A stretch of 64,000 nucleotides of DNA from Bifidobacterium breve (GCA_945878865.1 CAMCUD010000001.1:248001-312000), one strand, 5' to 3'; positions 7,982-18,119 are shown, counted from the stretch's first letter. Made by a program: numbers and translations. Notes: generated by a model not told the origin, from the sequence alone.

Positions 7982-8413
7982 ATGAGTTCCGACCCCACCC
8001 GCCGTCTACCCCGCATGACCGACACACAGCAGGCCACCACGATCACCAACATCGGCGTGACGATGTTCACCGTCTCCGACGTGGACGCCGCGATCGCTTT
8101 TTACACGCACAAGCTCGGCTTCGAGCTGCGCTCCGACGTGGCGTTCGGCCCGGAGGGCGAGAACCGCTGGGTCGAGGTCGCACCGCCGGGCTCGGCCGCG
8201 CGGCTGTCACTCAACCCGCCGATGGAGGGCGCCGAGGCCGGCCACGGCTCGATCGGCGTCGAGACGCCCGACGTCCGCGGGGAGTACGCGCGCCTGACCG
8301 CGCTCGGCGTCGACGCCGACCCGCCGATGGAGATGCCCGGCGCGCCGCTGCTCTTCATGCTGCGCGACCCCGACGGCAACCACCTCGCCGTCGTCGAGCC
8401 CCAGCCGCAGTAG
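7982..8413 (+). CDS. VOC superfamily protein (glyoxalase/bleomycin-resistance fold)
   Basis: 143 residues (132 if it starts at the second ATG, 8015). The betaalphabetabetabeta modules read ITNIGVTMFTVSDVDAAIAF and, at the end, LLFMLRDPDGNHLAVVEPQ, where the DPDGN turn is characteristic. The superfamily includes metal-dependent lyases, dioxygenases and drug-binding proteins; this subgroup is unassigned. The first ATG is chosen because it lies 3 nt after the esterase stop, the same spacing as between the two preceding genes. Confidence 0.85.
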   Translation: MSSDPTRRLPRMTDTQQATTITNIGVTMFTVSDVDAAIAFYTHKLGFELRSDVAFGPEGENRWVEVAPPGSAARLSLNPPMEGAEAGHGSIGVETPDVRGEYARLTALGVDADPPMEMPGAPLLFMLRDPDGNHLAVVEPQPQ

Positions 8414-8443
8414 TCGACACCCTGTTCAGGGGGCCGGGTGAAG

Positions 8444-8449
8444 TACGTT
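8444..8449 (+). promoter_or_regulatory. Possible -10 box of kup
   Basis: TACGTT lies 10 nt before the kup ATG at 8460, with no Shine-Dalgarno. It would give a transcript starting a few bases before the ATG. Weak: no -35 is apparent. Confidence 0.3.
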
Positions 8450-8459
8450 CCCGGCCTCC

Positions 8460-10370
8460 ATGAGCGACACCCGTACCCACGCCACCGGAGGCGCCGCGCT
8501 CGTCCTCGGCGCGCTCGGCGTGGTGTTCGGCGACATCGGCACGAGCCCGCTCTACGCGCTCCAGGCCGTCTTCGCCGCAGACGACGGGGCGGTCAAGCCG
8601 GTCGCCGGGGACGTCTACGGGATCATCTCGCTCGTCGTCTGGTCGGTGACGCTCGTCGTCTCGATCAAGTTCGTCACGTTCATCATGCGCGCGGACAACG
8701 ACGGCGAGGGCGGCATCATGGCGCTCGTCGGGCTCGTGCGCCGGGCGCACCTGACGAACCCCAAGGCGGCGGTGGCGCTCGTCATGGCCGGCCTGTTCGG
8801 CGTCGCGCTGTTCTACGGCGACGGGATGATCACGCCCGCGATCTCGGTGCTCTCCGCGGTGGAGGGCGTGAAGGTCGCCGCGCCCGAGCTCGACCACATC
8901 GTGCTGCCGGTGACCCTCGGGGTGATCGTCGCGCTGTTCGCGATCCAGTACCGCGGCACCCACACCGTCGGGCGGATCTTCGGGCCGGTGATGGTCGTGT
9001 GGTTCCTCGCGCTCGCCGCGGCGGGCGTCAACCGGCTCGTCGACAGCCCCGGCATCCTGCGCGCGCTCTCGCCCCACTACGCGGTGGAGTTCCTCGTCAG
9101 CCACCCACTCATCGCGTTCCTCTCGCTGGGCAGCGTCGTGCTGACCGTGACGGGCGCCGAGGCGCTGTACGCCGACATGGGCCACTTCGGCCGGCCGCCG
9201 ATCAGCCGCGCGTGGTTCTTCATCGTGTTCCCCGCGCTGACGCTGAACTACATGGGGCAGGGCTCGCTGATCCTCGCCGACCCGGAGGCGATCTCCAGCC
9301 CGTTCTACCTCCTGTTCCCGGAATGGGCGCGCGTGCCGATGATCGTCGTGGCGACCGCGGCGACGCTCATCGCCTCCCAGGCCGTGATCTCCGGCGCGTT
9401 CTCGGTCACCCGGCAGGCGGTGCAGCTCGGGTTCCTGCCACGCGTGGTCATCCGCCACACGTCGGCGTCGGAGATCGGCCAGGTCTACGTGCCGGTCGTC
9501 AACTGGGGACTGCTCGCCGCAGTGGTCGCGCTGGTCCTCGGGTTCGGCTCGTCGGAGAAGCTCGCCACCGCGTACGGCGTGGCGGTCACCGGGACGCTGC
9601 TCATCGACTCGGTGCTGTTCCTCGTCGTCGCGCGGATGCTGTGGGGCAAGCCGAAGTGGATGATCGCCGCGGGCATCCTGGGCTTCGTGACGGTGGACCT
9701 GCTGTTCCTCACGGCGAACCTGCCGAAGATCGACCACGGCGGCTGGTTCCCGCTGCTCATCGGCCTCCTCGTGTTCACCGTGCTGACGACGTGGGATCGC
9801 GGGCGGGAGAAGACCACCGAGGCGCGCGTGCGCGCGGAGGGCCAGATCGAGGACTTCATCGAGCGCATGCACAACCGCGTGCCGCCCATCCCGCGGCTGC
9901 AGGGCGTTGGCGTGTACCTCAACCCGACGGCGGACAGCACGCCGCTGGCGCTGCGGGTCGCCGCCGAGCGCGTCCACGCGATCCCGGAGCTCGCGGTGAT
10001 CGTCACGGTCATCACGACGAACAGCCCACATGTGCCCGACGCCGAGCGGGTGACGTTCGACGACCTCGGGCACGCCGACGACGGGTTCAGCCACTACACC
10101 CTGCGCTTCGGCTACCAGGACGTGCCCGACGTGCCGGGCACCCTCGCGCGCGCACGCACGCGCAAGCGCGGGTTGGAGATGGACTTCAACCCGTATCACG
10201 CGACGTACTTCCTCTCCTCGATCCGCATCGTCACCGACGGGCGCAGCGAGATGCCGATGTGGCGTAAGCGGCTCTTCACGGTGATGGCACGCAACGCCGC
10301 GAGTCCGGCGGACTACTTCAAGCTGCCGGCCGAGCGCGTGGTGACGCTGGGGTCGCGGATCAGCATCTGA
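8460..10370 (+). CDS. kup: Kup-family potassium uptake transporter
   Basis: 636 residues, the usual Kup/HAK length. The N-terminus has the family signature GVVFGDIGTSPLYALQAVF (about residues 20-38), followed by roughly twelve hydrophobic segments to about residue 450 (for example SLVVWSVTLVVSIKFVTFIM and AVVALVLGFGSSEKLATAYG) and a cytosolic C-terminal domain (about 460-636). Kup imports K+ with H+ symport and is used at low external K+ or low pH. The gene is monocistronic by appearance. No c-di-AMP riboswitch-like leader is visible, since only 46 nt separate it from the preceding gene. Confidence 0.95.
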   Translation: MSDTRTHATGGAALVLGALGVVFGDIGTSPLYALQAVFAADDGAVKPVAGDVYGIISLVVWSVTLVVSIKFVTFIMRADNDGEGGIMALVGLVRRAHLTNPKAAVALVMAGLFGVALFYGDGMITPAISVLSAVEGVKVAAPELDHIVLPVTLGVIVALFAIQYRGTHTVGRIFGPVMVVWFLALAAAGVNRLVDSPGILRALSPHYAVEFLVSHPLIAFLSLGSVVLTVTGAEALYADMGHFGRPPISRAWFFIVFPALTLNYMGQGSLILADPEAISSPFYLLFPEWARVPMIVVATAATLIASQAVISGAFSVTRQAVQLGFLPRVVIRHTSASEIGQVYVPVVNWGLLAAVVALVLGFGSSEKLATAYGVAVTGTLLIDSVLFLVVARMLWGKPKWMIAAGILGFVTVDLLFLTANLPKIDHGGWFPLLIGLLVFTVLTTWDRGREKTTEARVRAEGQIEDFIERMHNRVPPIPRLQGVGVYLNPTADSTPLALRVAAERVHAIPELAVIVTVITTNSPHVPDAERVTFDDLGHADDGFSHYTLRFGYQDVPDVPGTLARARTRKRGLEMDFNPYHATYFLSSIRIVTDGRSEMPMWRKRLFTVMARNAASPADYFKLPAERVVTLGSRISI

Positions 10371-10374
10371 GGCG

Positions 10375-10380
10375 TACGAT
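10375..10380 (+). promoter_or_regulatory. Leaderless -10 box, small exported protein gene
   Basis: TACGAT followed by exactly 6 nt and ATG 10387, no Shine-Dalgarno. A clear example of the leaderless arrangement in this window. Confidence 0.5.
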
Positions 10381-10386
10381 CCGTCC

Positions 10387-10758
10387 ATGCGCCGCACCGC
10401 CGCCCTCGCCGCCGCCGTTCTCTGCGTCGCCGCCCTGCCGGCGACCGCCGACGCGGCCAGCACGAAGACCTGCTCCTCGTCGGACCTGCGCTACCCGTTC
10501 CAGCCGGGCGGGCCGAAGGACTTCGGCGTCTTCAAGCTGCGGATCACCGGCGGCTCGTGCCCGACCGCGCACCGCGTCGCCAAGGCCTGGATGAAGGAGT
10601 TCGAGGCCAACCTCGACGCCGGGAAGGTCAAGCTCCCGCGTTCCGTCCTGGGCTACGCGTTCACGACGCTGAAGCCGACCGAGGCGCAGACCTACAACGA
10701 GCGCGGGCGCAAGGGCGAGACGACGATCCGGTTCTCCTACCGGGTGCCCAACGGCTAG
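10387..10758 (+). CDS. Small exported protein of unknown function
   Basis: 123 residues. Residues 1-25 are a Sec signal peptide (basic MRR, hydrophobic AALAAAVLCVAALPA, cleavage after ATADAA). The mature part has two cysteines (in KTCSSSDLR and GGSCPTAHR) that could form a disulfide, and a C-terminal beta-rich end TTIRFSYRVPNG. The pattern SCPTAHRVAKAW is reminiscent of small secreted actinobacterial proteins of unknown role. Its TAG stop is shared with the convergent carboxypeptidase gene within one CTAG. Confidence 0.75.
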   Translation: MRRTAALAAAVLCVAALPATADAASTKTCSSSDLRYPFQPGGPKDFGVFKLRITGGSCPTAHRVAKAWMKEFEANLDAGKVKLPRSVLGYAFTTLKPTEAQTYNERGRKGETTIRFSYRVPNG

Positions 10759-11450
10759 CGGGCCACAGCCAGGATCGCGCGGCGGTGGGCGAACACCGCC
10801 GCCGGTGAGAGCCGGCCGGCCGGGAGCTCGACGACGAACGCCGTCCTCCCGGGAAGCCGGTGGTTCTGCCAGCGCGCGACGGTGCCGGGGAGCAGTGGCG
10901 TGCGCGTGGCGCGCATCCCGGCCACGCGGGCGTAGCGGCGCATGAGCCTTGTGCGGGATCCTGGCTGAAGATCCACCCAGTTCAGCGCCTGGTGGTACCA
11001 GATCGTCACGCTCGGGCGCTCGCGCAGGATGAGCGCCTGCGCGACGCGGGTCTCGGGCTCGGACGACGGCCGCGGACCCGATTCGAACACGCCGTCGAGC
11101 GGCCGCCAGCCCCAGGGGAAGTTGCGGTTGAGGTCGACGCCGCGGGCGTTATGACGTGTACCGCGCGCACAGCCGTCGGGGTTGATCGCGTCGACCACGA
11201 GGAGCTGCACGCCGGCGGGCGGGTCGGCCCGGCGCAGCGCCTTCGTCACCGCAATCCCGGCGGTCTCCGTCCCGTGGATGCACCCGACGACGAGCACCTT
11301 GCGTGGCGCGGCGGGATCGCCGACGCGGACGAGCCGGATCGGGCGATCACGAACGCTGCGCCCGACGATCTCGGCTTGGATCGGCGCAGCAGAGGCAGCG
11401 GAGGGCGAGACGACGAGCGCCAGAGCGAGGGCGGCGAGCATGCGACGCAC
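10755..11450 (-). CDS. M14-family zinc carboxypeptidase, secreted (murein peptide amidase-like)
   Basis: 231 residues from a GTG at 11450 (an ATG at 11441 is the alternative). A signal peptide (1-22, ending SAASAA) is followed by an M14 domain: zinc ligands in GCIHGTETAG (His59, Glu62) and His153 of WYHQ, substrate-binding RHNARGVDLNRNF, and catalytic Glu209 in FVVELPAG. Small M14 enzymes of this kind (MpaA-like) cleave gamma-D-glutamyl-diaminopimelate bonds of murein peptides; being exported, this one would act on wall peptides or extracellular peptides. It converges on the small exported protein gene, sharing a CTAG. Confidence 0.85.
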   Translation of the reverse strand: MRRMLAALALALVVSPSAASAAPIQAEIVGRSVRDRPIRLVRVGDPAAPRKVLVVGCIHGTETAGIAVTKALRRADPPAGVQLLVVDAINPDGCARGTRHNARGVDLNRNFPWGWRPLDGVFESGPRPSSEPETRVAQALILRERPSVTIWYHQALNWVDLQPGSRTRLMRRYARVAGMRATRTPLLPGTVARWQNHRLPGRTAFVVELPAGRLSPAAVFAHRRAILAVAR

Positions 11451-11500
11451 CGGTACATGGTGACGTGTCCAGAGCGGGCGAGGACACGCTCCGCGCCCCG

Positions 11501-11506
11501 TACAAT
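11501..11506 (+). promoter_or_regulatory. -10 box of ftsH
   Basis: TACAAT, close to consensus, predicts a start near 11513 and a leader of about 50 nt. A purine-rich GGAGAGG (11542-11548) is the only ribosome-binding candidate and lies rather far (14 nt) from the ATG at 11563. Confidence 0.45.
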
Positions 11507-11562
11507 CAGCCGCCGTCCACCAATCGCCGGGTCACGCTGGCGGAGAGGAACCTCACCCGAGC

Positions 11563-13428
11563 ATGAAGCTCCCCACCCCGCGCTCGCCCCGCGGCCTGTC
11601 CATCGACGCGATCAGTGTGGCCCTCGGTGGCGCCGTCATCGTGCTCGCCCTGGCGTTCGTGCTGCTCCTGGACTCCACGACGCCCAGCCCCGAAGGGCGC
11701 GAGACCTCGGTCACGGACGTGACGACCCTCGCCAAGCAGCAGAAGCTCACCGAGGGCACCATTCTCGACTACGACCATCTCATCCTCGTGCGGACGGACG
11801 CCGGCGACGAGCTGTGGGCGGGCCTGCCGGCGAACGGGTCGAGCAACGCGTCGCTGCAGAACACGTTCGCGCGCGCGGGCATTCCGCTGCGCTACGACAC
11901 CCAGTCGGGCAAGCAGGCCCGGCGTCTCGTCGTCCAGGTGCTGCTGCCGGTGCTCATCCTGGTGCTGCTGTTCACGCTGCTCGCGCGACTGACCACGCGC
12001 GGCGGGGCCGAGGACGTGGGTGGCTTCTCGCAGTGGCGACGCCGGCGTCACGCCGGTCCGCCGCCCGAGCCGACGACCTTCGCCAACGTCGCGGGCGCAC
12101 CCGCTGCGGTCGCCGAGCTGCGCGAGCTCTGCGACCTCCTGCAGGACACCGCGCGCTACGCCGCGCTGGGCGCGCGTGCGCCCCGCGGCGCGCTGCTTGT
12201 CGGCCCGCCGGGCACCGGCAAGACGCTACTCGCGCGCGCCACTGCCGGCGAAGCGGGCGCGAGCTTCTTCAGCGTCTCCGGCGCGGAGTTCGTCGAGTCG
12301 CTCGTCGGCGTCGGCGCCGCGCGCATCCGGGACCTCTTCCGCCAGGCGCGCGAGCAGGCGCCCGCGATCGTGTTCATCGACGAGCTCGACGCGGTCGGGC
12401 GCAAGCGCGGCGCGGGCGTCGGCCAGGGCAACGACGAGCGCGAGCAGACACTCAACCAGCTGCTCGTCGAGATCGACGGGTTCGACGCCGGAAGCGGCAT
12501 CGTCGTCCTCGCCGCGACGAACCGGCCGGACATCCTCGACCCCGCGCTGCTGCGCCCCGGCCGCTTCGACCGGCAGATCACCGTCGACGCGCCCGACGTG
12601 CACGGCCGCACCCAGATCCTGGAGCACTACCTTGAGGGGCGGCCGATCGCCGACGACGTGGACCCCGCGCGGGTGGCCGCCCTCTGTCCCGGCTTCACGG
12701 GCGCGGAGCTCGAGAACGTCGTCAACGAGGCGGCGCTGCTCGCCGCCCGCGCGCGCCGCGGCGCCATGCTCGAGATCGACCTCGACGAGGCGATCGAGCG
12801 GGTGATCAGCGGGCCGCGCGCAACCGCGCATCGGCTCGCGCCGGAGGAGCTGCGCGCGATCGCGACGCACGAGGCCGCGCACGCCGTCGTCGCCCGCGCA
12901 CTGGGCGGAGACGGCACGCGCCGCCTGTCGATCGTCGCGCGGGGACGGCGGCTCGGCGCAGCCGCGATCGTGCACAGCGACCGGGAGCGGCTCGTGCTGC
13001 GCCAGTCCGACCTCGAGCGGCAGCTGGCCACCACGATGGCCGGCGCGGCCGGGGAGCGCCTGGCGTTCGGCGAGCTCTCCACCGCGGTGCACGACGACCT
13101 CCACGCCGCGACGACGCTCGCACGCTCGATGGTGACCTCGTTCGGCATGTCCGAGCTGGGGCCGATCACGATCGGCGAGCGCAGCGCGGAGGTCTTCCTC
13201 GGCGCGTCCCTGCAGGAGCTCGGCGACGTCGCTCAGGAGACGCTCGCGACGATCGACGCGCAGACCCGCAAGATCGTCGAGCACGCCGAGGAGCGCGCGG
13301 CGGTGACGCTGCGCGCGCACTGGCCGGTGCTCCAGGCCGTCGCCGGCGCGCTTGCCACCCGCGAGACGCTCGGCGAGGACGAGCTCTCCGAGCTGCTGGC
13401 GCCAATCCCCGGGCCCGCCGAACCGTGA
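11563..13428 (+). CDS. ftsH: FtsH-family ATP-dependent zinc metalloprotease
   Basis: 621 residues in the FtsH order: membrane segment (about 20-42), a short extracytoplasmic domain, second membrane segment (about 123-145), AAA+ domain with Walker A GPPGTGKT (about 213), Walker [12 protein letters not shown] and second region of homology [17 protein letters not shown], then the M41 peptidase with HEAAH (about 436-440) and the distal Asp in [15 protein letters not shown]. All catalytic residues are present. It degrades unassembled membrane proteins and regulators in a hexamer at the inner face. The surface-protein gene begins at GTGA overlapping its stop, so the two are translationally coupled. 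Confidence 0.95.
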   Translation: MKLPTPRSPRGLSIDAISVALGGAVIVLALAFVLLLDSTTPSPEGRETSVTDVTTLAKQQKLTEGTILDYDHLILVRTDAGDELWAGLPANGSSNASLQNTFARAGIPLRYDTQSGKQARRLVVQVLLPVLILVLLFTLLARLTTRGGAEDVGGFSQWRRRRHAGPPPEPTTFANVAGAPAAVAELRELCDLLQDTARYAALGARAPRGALLVGPPGTGKTLLARATAGEAGASFFSVSGAEFVESLVGVGAARIRDLFRQAREQAPAIVFIDELDAVGRKRGAGVGQGNDEREQTLNQLLVEIDGFDAGSGIVVLAATNRPDILDPALLRPGRFDRQITVDAPDVHGRTQILEHYLEGRPIADDVDPARVAALCPGFTGAELENVVNEAALLAARARRGAMLEIDLDEAIERVISGPRATAHRLAPEELRAIATHEAAHAVVARALGGDGTRRLSIVARGRRLGAAAIVHSDRERLVLRQSDLERQLATTMAGAAGERLAFGELSTAVHDDLHAATTLARSMVTSFGMSELGPITIGERSAEVFLGASLQELGDVAQETLATIDAQTRKIVEHAEERAAVTLRAHWPVLQAVAGALATRETLGEDELSELLAPIPGPAEP

Positions 13429-16400
13429 TCCGCCGGCGTCTCGCCCTTGCGGTGGCGCTCGTCGCCCTTGCCGTTTCGCTCGGCGCGCTGGCGATCGCCG
13501 ACGACGATCCCGCCCAGCCCGACCCCGCGCCGCCGAACGTCGTCGTGGCCGAGCAGGTCACCGCGGCGCGAGCGGTCGTGCCGTTCGGGCTGACGAGCGA
13601 GGGAAACACACGGACGGTCTGGGCGACCGGCCGCACCCGGCGGCCATCCACGTACAGCGGCCGCGACGTGACGGCGCCAGGGCGCGACGATCCCGCAGCC
13701 ACACTGCTCCTGCAGGGAACGATCGCCGGGGACGACCGCGCCACCGCCTGGCGTCGAGCGCCTGCCCCGCTCGACCGCGACGGCAATCCCCTGCCGGCCG
13801 GCGGATGGCGCGTCGACGACGGCTCGGCGAGGGCGTCCACCGACGCGGTCTCCGGTGGAGATGCCCTGCATGCCGGCGCGACCACGCCCGCCGGTGCGGC
13901 CGCGCTGCTCGTGCGCATCGGCGGGAGCGCGCCCCGCGCGGCGGTGCTGGCCCGCACGTCGGATGGGCGCTTCCGTGAGCTGCCGGCCCCGCCCGGCGCC
14001 GACCCGTTCGCGGCACCCGCCGGGGCCGTCACGCCGATGGCCGTCGTGGACGTGCCAACCGACGGCGGCACGGCCGACCGCGGACGCACAGGCGTGCTGC
14101 TCGCGCCGGCCGGCGGCGATGGCGTCCTGCGCTGGGACGGCGCAGGGTGGGTCGAGGAGCCGTGGCAGGACGAGCAGGGCGACCCCAGCGGCGCACGTAC
14201 GGCGCTCGCTCTCGGCGCCACGGCGGAGGGCGATGCGGTGGCGCTTTTCGCCGGGACGGCCGGGGCACCCATCAGCCTGGCCCGGCGCGACTCCGCGGCC
14301 GGCGCGTTCCGCCCGGTCCCCGTCGACGGGTCCACCCTGCTGACCGACACCCCGCCGGCCGGCGTCAAGACCGTCGCGCCCGTGGCGGCGCCGGGTCAGC
14401 CGCTGACCGTCGCCACGGACCACTGGTGGCTCGACCTGCAGGTCACCCGCGACGACGACGTCACCGTCAGCACGACGGTGCACCTGCGCCCCGGCGCAAC
14501 CGCCGTGGCGACGGGTACCTGGTGCAGCCCGTCGCTCGCCGGATGCGACCGGGATCTGCGCTTCGGCTTCGCCACGACACGCGGGTATCGCTCGCAGGCG
14601 TTCGCCGATGACGACGCGTCGCACCCCTTCGGGCAGCGCGCGATCACAAGCCCGGTCATCCCACAGGCGCCCGGCGACACCACGGCACGCGAGGCATCAG
14701 CGTCCGGCGGCTTCCTCGAACTCCGGGGCACCGCGTTTACGCTGCGCTCGGGCGTCGGCGACGACGGGACCGCAGCCACGCAGGCCGGGGCGTTTGCCGC
14801 CGGCGGTTTCGCGGTCATCGGCGGAGCGCGGACGGTCGGACGCACGATGCCGACGCGGCGCACCGCGTTCGGCACGTTCGACGACGTCCAGCCCGACGGC
14901 GGGGACGCCATCGTCGACGTCGCCAGCTCGCCGCCCGGGACGCCGGCCGAGCAGGCCGGCCTCCTCGCCATCTCCGCCTACGGCCGGTTCATCCGCCAGC
15001 AGGGGTCGGACCCGTGGCTGGAGTCCGGGATCCGGGCGACGGTCAACGGCGCCCCGGTCAGCGCCGGATCCGTCCCGCTCACGAGCATGGCGTGGGACAC
15101 GCCCTCAACGGTCATCCTCGCCGGGCGGGCGGGGATCCTCATCGAACTGCCGGTACCGACCGTGACGGCCCCCGGTGTCGACGAGGGTCCGACCCCGACG
15201 GCGACGATCGTCCCGGCCGCGGCGGGGCTCGACCTCCTCGACGTGGCGGCCCGCGACACCGACGCGTGGGCTGTGGGCCGCGACGGCGCGGCGCTTCATC
15301 GCAGCGGCGGGCGCTGGACCGCCGTCTCGTTGCCCGCACCACTCGCCGGTGCGCACCTGCAGCAGGTCGCGTACGCGGGGACGCAGGCGCTCGTGGCGTC
15401 CACCGCGGGACTGCTGACCGCGACCCCCAGCGGGGAACTCGCACTCGACACCGCGCTCGCGGACCTGATGCGCGAGGACGGCAGGCCGGTCGCGGCCGCA
15501 TCGGTCGCCGGCCTGCCCGACGGCGCGGCAGTGGTGGACGGACGGTATGTGCGCGAGAGCGCCGCCGGCCCATGGCGGCGCCTGGCCGACCCCGCCGAAG
15601 GGGACGTGGTCGCCATGGCGCTCTGGCGTGACCCCGCCGGCGGCGCGCGCGTGGTCAGCGGCCCGGGCACCGAGGCGCCGACCACGCTGAGAATCGCGGC
15701 GTCCACCGCGGACAGGGGCCGCCCGGTCTTCGGCCGTCTGCTCTCTCTGGACTTCGGCGGCGGAGACGGGTCGGGCGGCCGGTTCACGGTGGAGGCCAGC
15801 GCGACGCCGACGGACGGACGGCTCGCTCTCCTCGGCCCCGAGGGGTGGAGCGACGCCATGGGCGTCGGGCTCAGCCGCAGTACCGGGCGGGACCTCGCGA
15901 CGTGGTCAGCGCCAATCGCCGCGCTGTCGGTCGACCCCGCCGGGAACGGGTGGGCGGTGGGCGGGGAGGGCAGCTTCATCGAGACCTTCGCGGGCACGGC
16001 GGCGTCATCGCCGACGTCGTTCGCCATGCCACTCGGGCAGGTGAGCGTCGACACGCGCCCGCCGGACGTGCGCCAGCCCCCGCCGCCGCGCGATCCGGAC
16101 GTGCCGCTCCGCCTCTTCGTCGGCGGACATCCCGCCTGCCTGGACGAATGCGCCGGCCGCGGCGATCAGGGCACCGCGCCCGACGCGAACGTTCGCGATG
16201 CCCTCGCCACCGTTGCTCGGCTCAGCGACCCTGCGTCTGGTCCGGCGGTCCTCGTCGTCGGCGGAGGACGCGCGTCTTCGGGCGGCGCGCCGCTGACGCC
16301 CGCGGGCGCGCGGCGGTACGCCCAGCTCCTGCGCTCGGATCCGTCGATCACCGTCGCCGCGGCGATCGGGACGGCGGACGCCGCAACCCCCGAGTCCCGG

Positions 16401-18119
16401 GCGGCGTTCCGCTCCGGCCTCGCCGGCCTCTTCCCCGCGGCGGGGACGGGACCCAAAGCGGTCCAGCCGGTGACGGACCCCGCGCCACCGCTGACCGCGC
16501 CGGGCTCGGACACCGTCGCCTACGCCTTCGACGTCCCGGGCAGCGGGTTCGCACCGGGCGCGCGGGTCGCCGTCATCGACAACGCCGGCGGCGAGCTTCG
16601 CGGCGGCGCGAGCGGCGCCCAGGCGCAGTGGCTGTCCGCGGTGCTCTCGAGCCCCTCGGCCACAGGCGTGCCGAAGATCGTGGTCGGCGCGGTGCGCTTA
16701 GACGACGCGCCCGACGCCGCGCGAGACCGCAGCGCGGAGCTCAGCCTGTTGGCCGGCGCCGGCGCGACGGCGTACGTGGCGACGGACGGCATCGACGACG
16801 TGAACGCCGACCTGTTCGGCGGCCACACCGCGGGCAGCACCATCGACGTCGATGGCCGCCGGCTCGGCCTCTACCGCACCTCAGGGCTCGGTCATGCCCT
16901 CCCGTTCTTCACCTTCCTGCGCGCGTTCCGCGATGTCGACGAGGGCGAGGATGACGATGCGAGCGTGCCCGTCCTGCTCGGCCGCAGCGACGGCTGGGAC
17001 GGCCCGGCGCTGCTGTCCCTCGCCGTCGATCCGGCGGGAAGCGCCCGCGGCACGGTCGTCCCGGTGTTCACCCATCTCAACGCCACGGTCGTCTTCGCCC
17101 AGGCCGGCCAGGCCGACCTGTTCAGCGCGGTCGCAACCGGCGGCGCCGGTTCGGGCTTCCTCTGGAACAACCCCACCGAGACGCCGCCAGGTCCGCCCGC
17201 CGAGGCGCGTGCGGGCGGGGTGTTGAGCCTCGCGTCCTTCGCCTGCCAGCTCCTCGTCGACGTTCCGGCCTGCCGGCACCAGCTCCCGCCGGAGGTCAGC
17301 TACACCGTGGCCGACCCGTCGATCGCGGTGTTCGTCCGCGCCGAGCCACAATCGATCCGCACCGGGGCGCCGCCCAAGCTCGTGTTCGACGAGCGGGGCG
17401 ACCCCATCCCGGACCCGGCGTCGGCGGTCCTCTGTCCGATCCGCGCCGGGGTCACGACCATCACGGTCACGGCCTCGGGCAGCAGCGCGACGTATCCCCT
17501 GCGCGTAGGCGGGCCGTCTGCGCCGAGGCCCGGCAGTGCGGCGTGCGCGTTCACCTCCAGCCGACCGCCGACCCCGGCGCGTCCGCCTGAGCCGGCGACA
17601 CCCGCCAAGCCCGCACCGATCACGCCCCCCTCACCCGTGCCCGCGCCGACGCCTCCGGCGCCGACGCTGCCGCCCAGCCCCGTACCCGTTCCGACGCCGC
17701 CGATCCCCACGCCGGCGCCCCCGCTGGCGATCGTCCCGCCCGCCTTCACCGCGGCCCTGATCGCCGGGGGCACGAGCCCACCGGTGGCGCCGAACCCCAA
17801 GCCCGCTCCGGCCGCACCGCCGGCGACCCCGACCGGCATGAGCTCGCAGTACGTGCCGCAGAGCCAGGTCTCGCCGCAGACCCAGGGCGCCCCGCAGACG
17901 CAGCTCTCCCCCGCGCGCCAGCAGCAGCGTGAGGCCGAGCTCGCGCGTGAGGGCACGCGGCTGGGCGCCACGGTGTACGAGCCGCGCGGGCGGGGCGTTC
18001 CTGCGGGCCTGATCCTGGGCGGCGCCGGAGTGCTGCTCGCGGCCGGCACCGGGGGCGTGGTCCTGGGCCAGCGGCGCCGCACCGCGGTTGCGGCCGCACG
18101 CCCGCGTGTCCTGGGCTAG
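13425..18119 (+). CDS. Large cell-surface protein: beta-propeller-like N-terminus, degenerate metallophosphoesterase-like domain, Pro-rich stalk, C-terminal anchor
   Basis: 1564 residues. Signal peptide 1-26. About 30-880: beta-rich region with propeller-like blades (TVWATGR near 64, AWAVGRDGAALHRSGGRW near 614, GWAVGGEGSFIET near 841). About 897-1150: resembles the calcineurin-like phosphoesterase fold (VLVVGGGRASSG; AAAIGTADAATPE; ARVAVIDNAGGELRGG then AQWLSAVL; GGHTAGSTIDVDGRR), but the metal-binding GD, GNHD and GHxH residues are absent. About 1280-1370: Ig-like. About 1378-1480: Pro/Ala-rich stalk, then a Gln-rich stretch. About 1524-1548: membrane helix followed by RRR. It starts with GTGA overlapping the ftsH stop. 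The function is unknown; domain calls are from pattern only. Confidence 0.7.
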   Translation: MIRRRLALAVALVALAVSLGALAIADDDPAQPDPAPPNVVVAEQVTAARAVVPFGLTSEGNTRTVWATGRTRRPSTYSGRDVTAPGRDDPAATLLLQGTIAGDDRATAWRRAPAPLDRDGNPLPAGGWRVDDGSARASTDAVSGGDALHAGATTPAGAAALLVRIGGSAPRAAVLARTSDGRFRELPAPPGADPFAAPAGAVTPMAVVDVPTDGGTADRGRTGVLLAPAGGDGVLRWDGAGWVEEPWQDEQGDPSGARTALALGATAEGDAVALFAGTAGAPISLARRDSAAGAFRPVPVDGSTLLTDTPPAGVKTVAPVAAPGQPLTVATDHWWLDLQVTRDDDVTVSTTVHLRPGATAVATGTWCSPSLAGCDRDLRFGFATTRGYRSQAFADDDASHPFGQRAITSPVIPQAPGDTTAREASASGGFLELRGTAFTLRSGVGDDGTAATQAGAFAAGGFAVIGGARTVGRTMPTRRTAFGTFDDVQPDGGDAIVDVASSPPGTPAEQAGLLAISAYGRFIRQQGSDPWLESGIRATVNGAPVSAGSVPLTSMAWDTPSTVILAGRAGILIELPVPTVTAPGVDEGPTPTATIVPAAAGLDLLDVAARDTDAWAVGRDGAALHRSGGRWTAVSLPAPLAGAHLQQVAYAGTQALVASTAGLLTATPSGELALDTALADLMREDGRPVAAASVAGLPDGAAVVDGRYVRESAAGPWRRLADPAEGDVVAMALWRDPAGGARVVSGPGTEAPTTLRIAASTADRGRPVFGRLLSLDFGGGDGSGGRFTVEASATPTDGRLALLGPEGWSDAMGVGLSRSTGRDLATWSAPIAALSVDPAGNGWAVGGEGSFIETFAGTAASSPTSFAMPLGQVSVDTRPPDVRQPPPPRDPDVPLRLFVGGHPACLDECAGRGDQGTAPDANVRDALATVARLSDPASGPAVLVVGGGRASSGGAPLTPAGARRYAQLLRSDPSITVAAAIGTADAATPESRAAFRSGLAGLFPAAGTGPKAVQPVTDPAPPLTAPGSDTVAYAFDVPGSGFAPGARVAVIDNAGGELRGGASGAQAQWLSAVLSSPSATGVPKIVVGAVRLDDAPDAARDRSAELSLLAGAGATAYVATDGIDDVNADLFGGHTAGSTIDVDGRRLGLYRTSGLGHALPFFTFLRAFRDVDEGEDDDASVPVLLGRSDGWDGPALLSLAVDPAGSARGTVVPVFTHLNATVVFAQAGQADLFSAVATGGAGSGFLWNNPTETPPGPPAEARAGGVLSLASFACQLLVDVPACRHQLPPEVSYTVADPSIAVFVRAEPQSIRTGAPPKLVFDERGDPIPDPASAVLCPIRAGVTTITVTASGSSATYPLRVGGPSAPRPGSAACAFTSSRPPTPARPPEPATPAKPAPITPPSPVPAPTPPAPTLPPSPVPVPTPPIPTPAPPLAIVPPAFTAALIAGGTSPPVAPNPKPAPAAPPATPTGMSSQYVPQSQVSPQTQGAPQTQLSPARQQQREAELAREGTRLGATVYEPRGRGVPAGLILGGAGVLLAAGTGGVVLGQRRRTAVAAARPRVLG

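Noticed and set aside
17560-17800. Proline-codon repeats as a tandem DNA repeat.
   Set aside because: The repeat is at protein level (Pro/Ala stalk); the DNA units are not regular.
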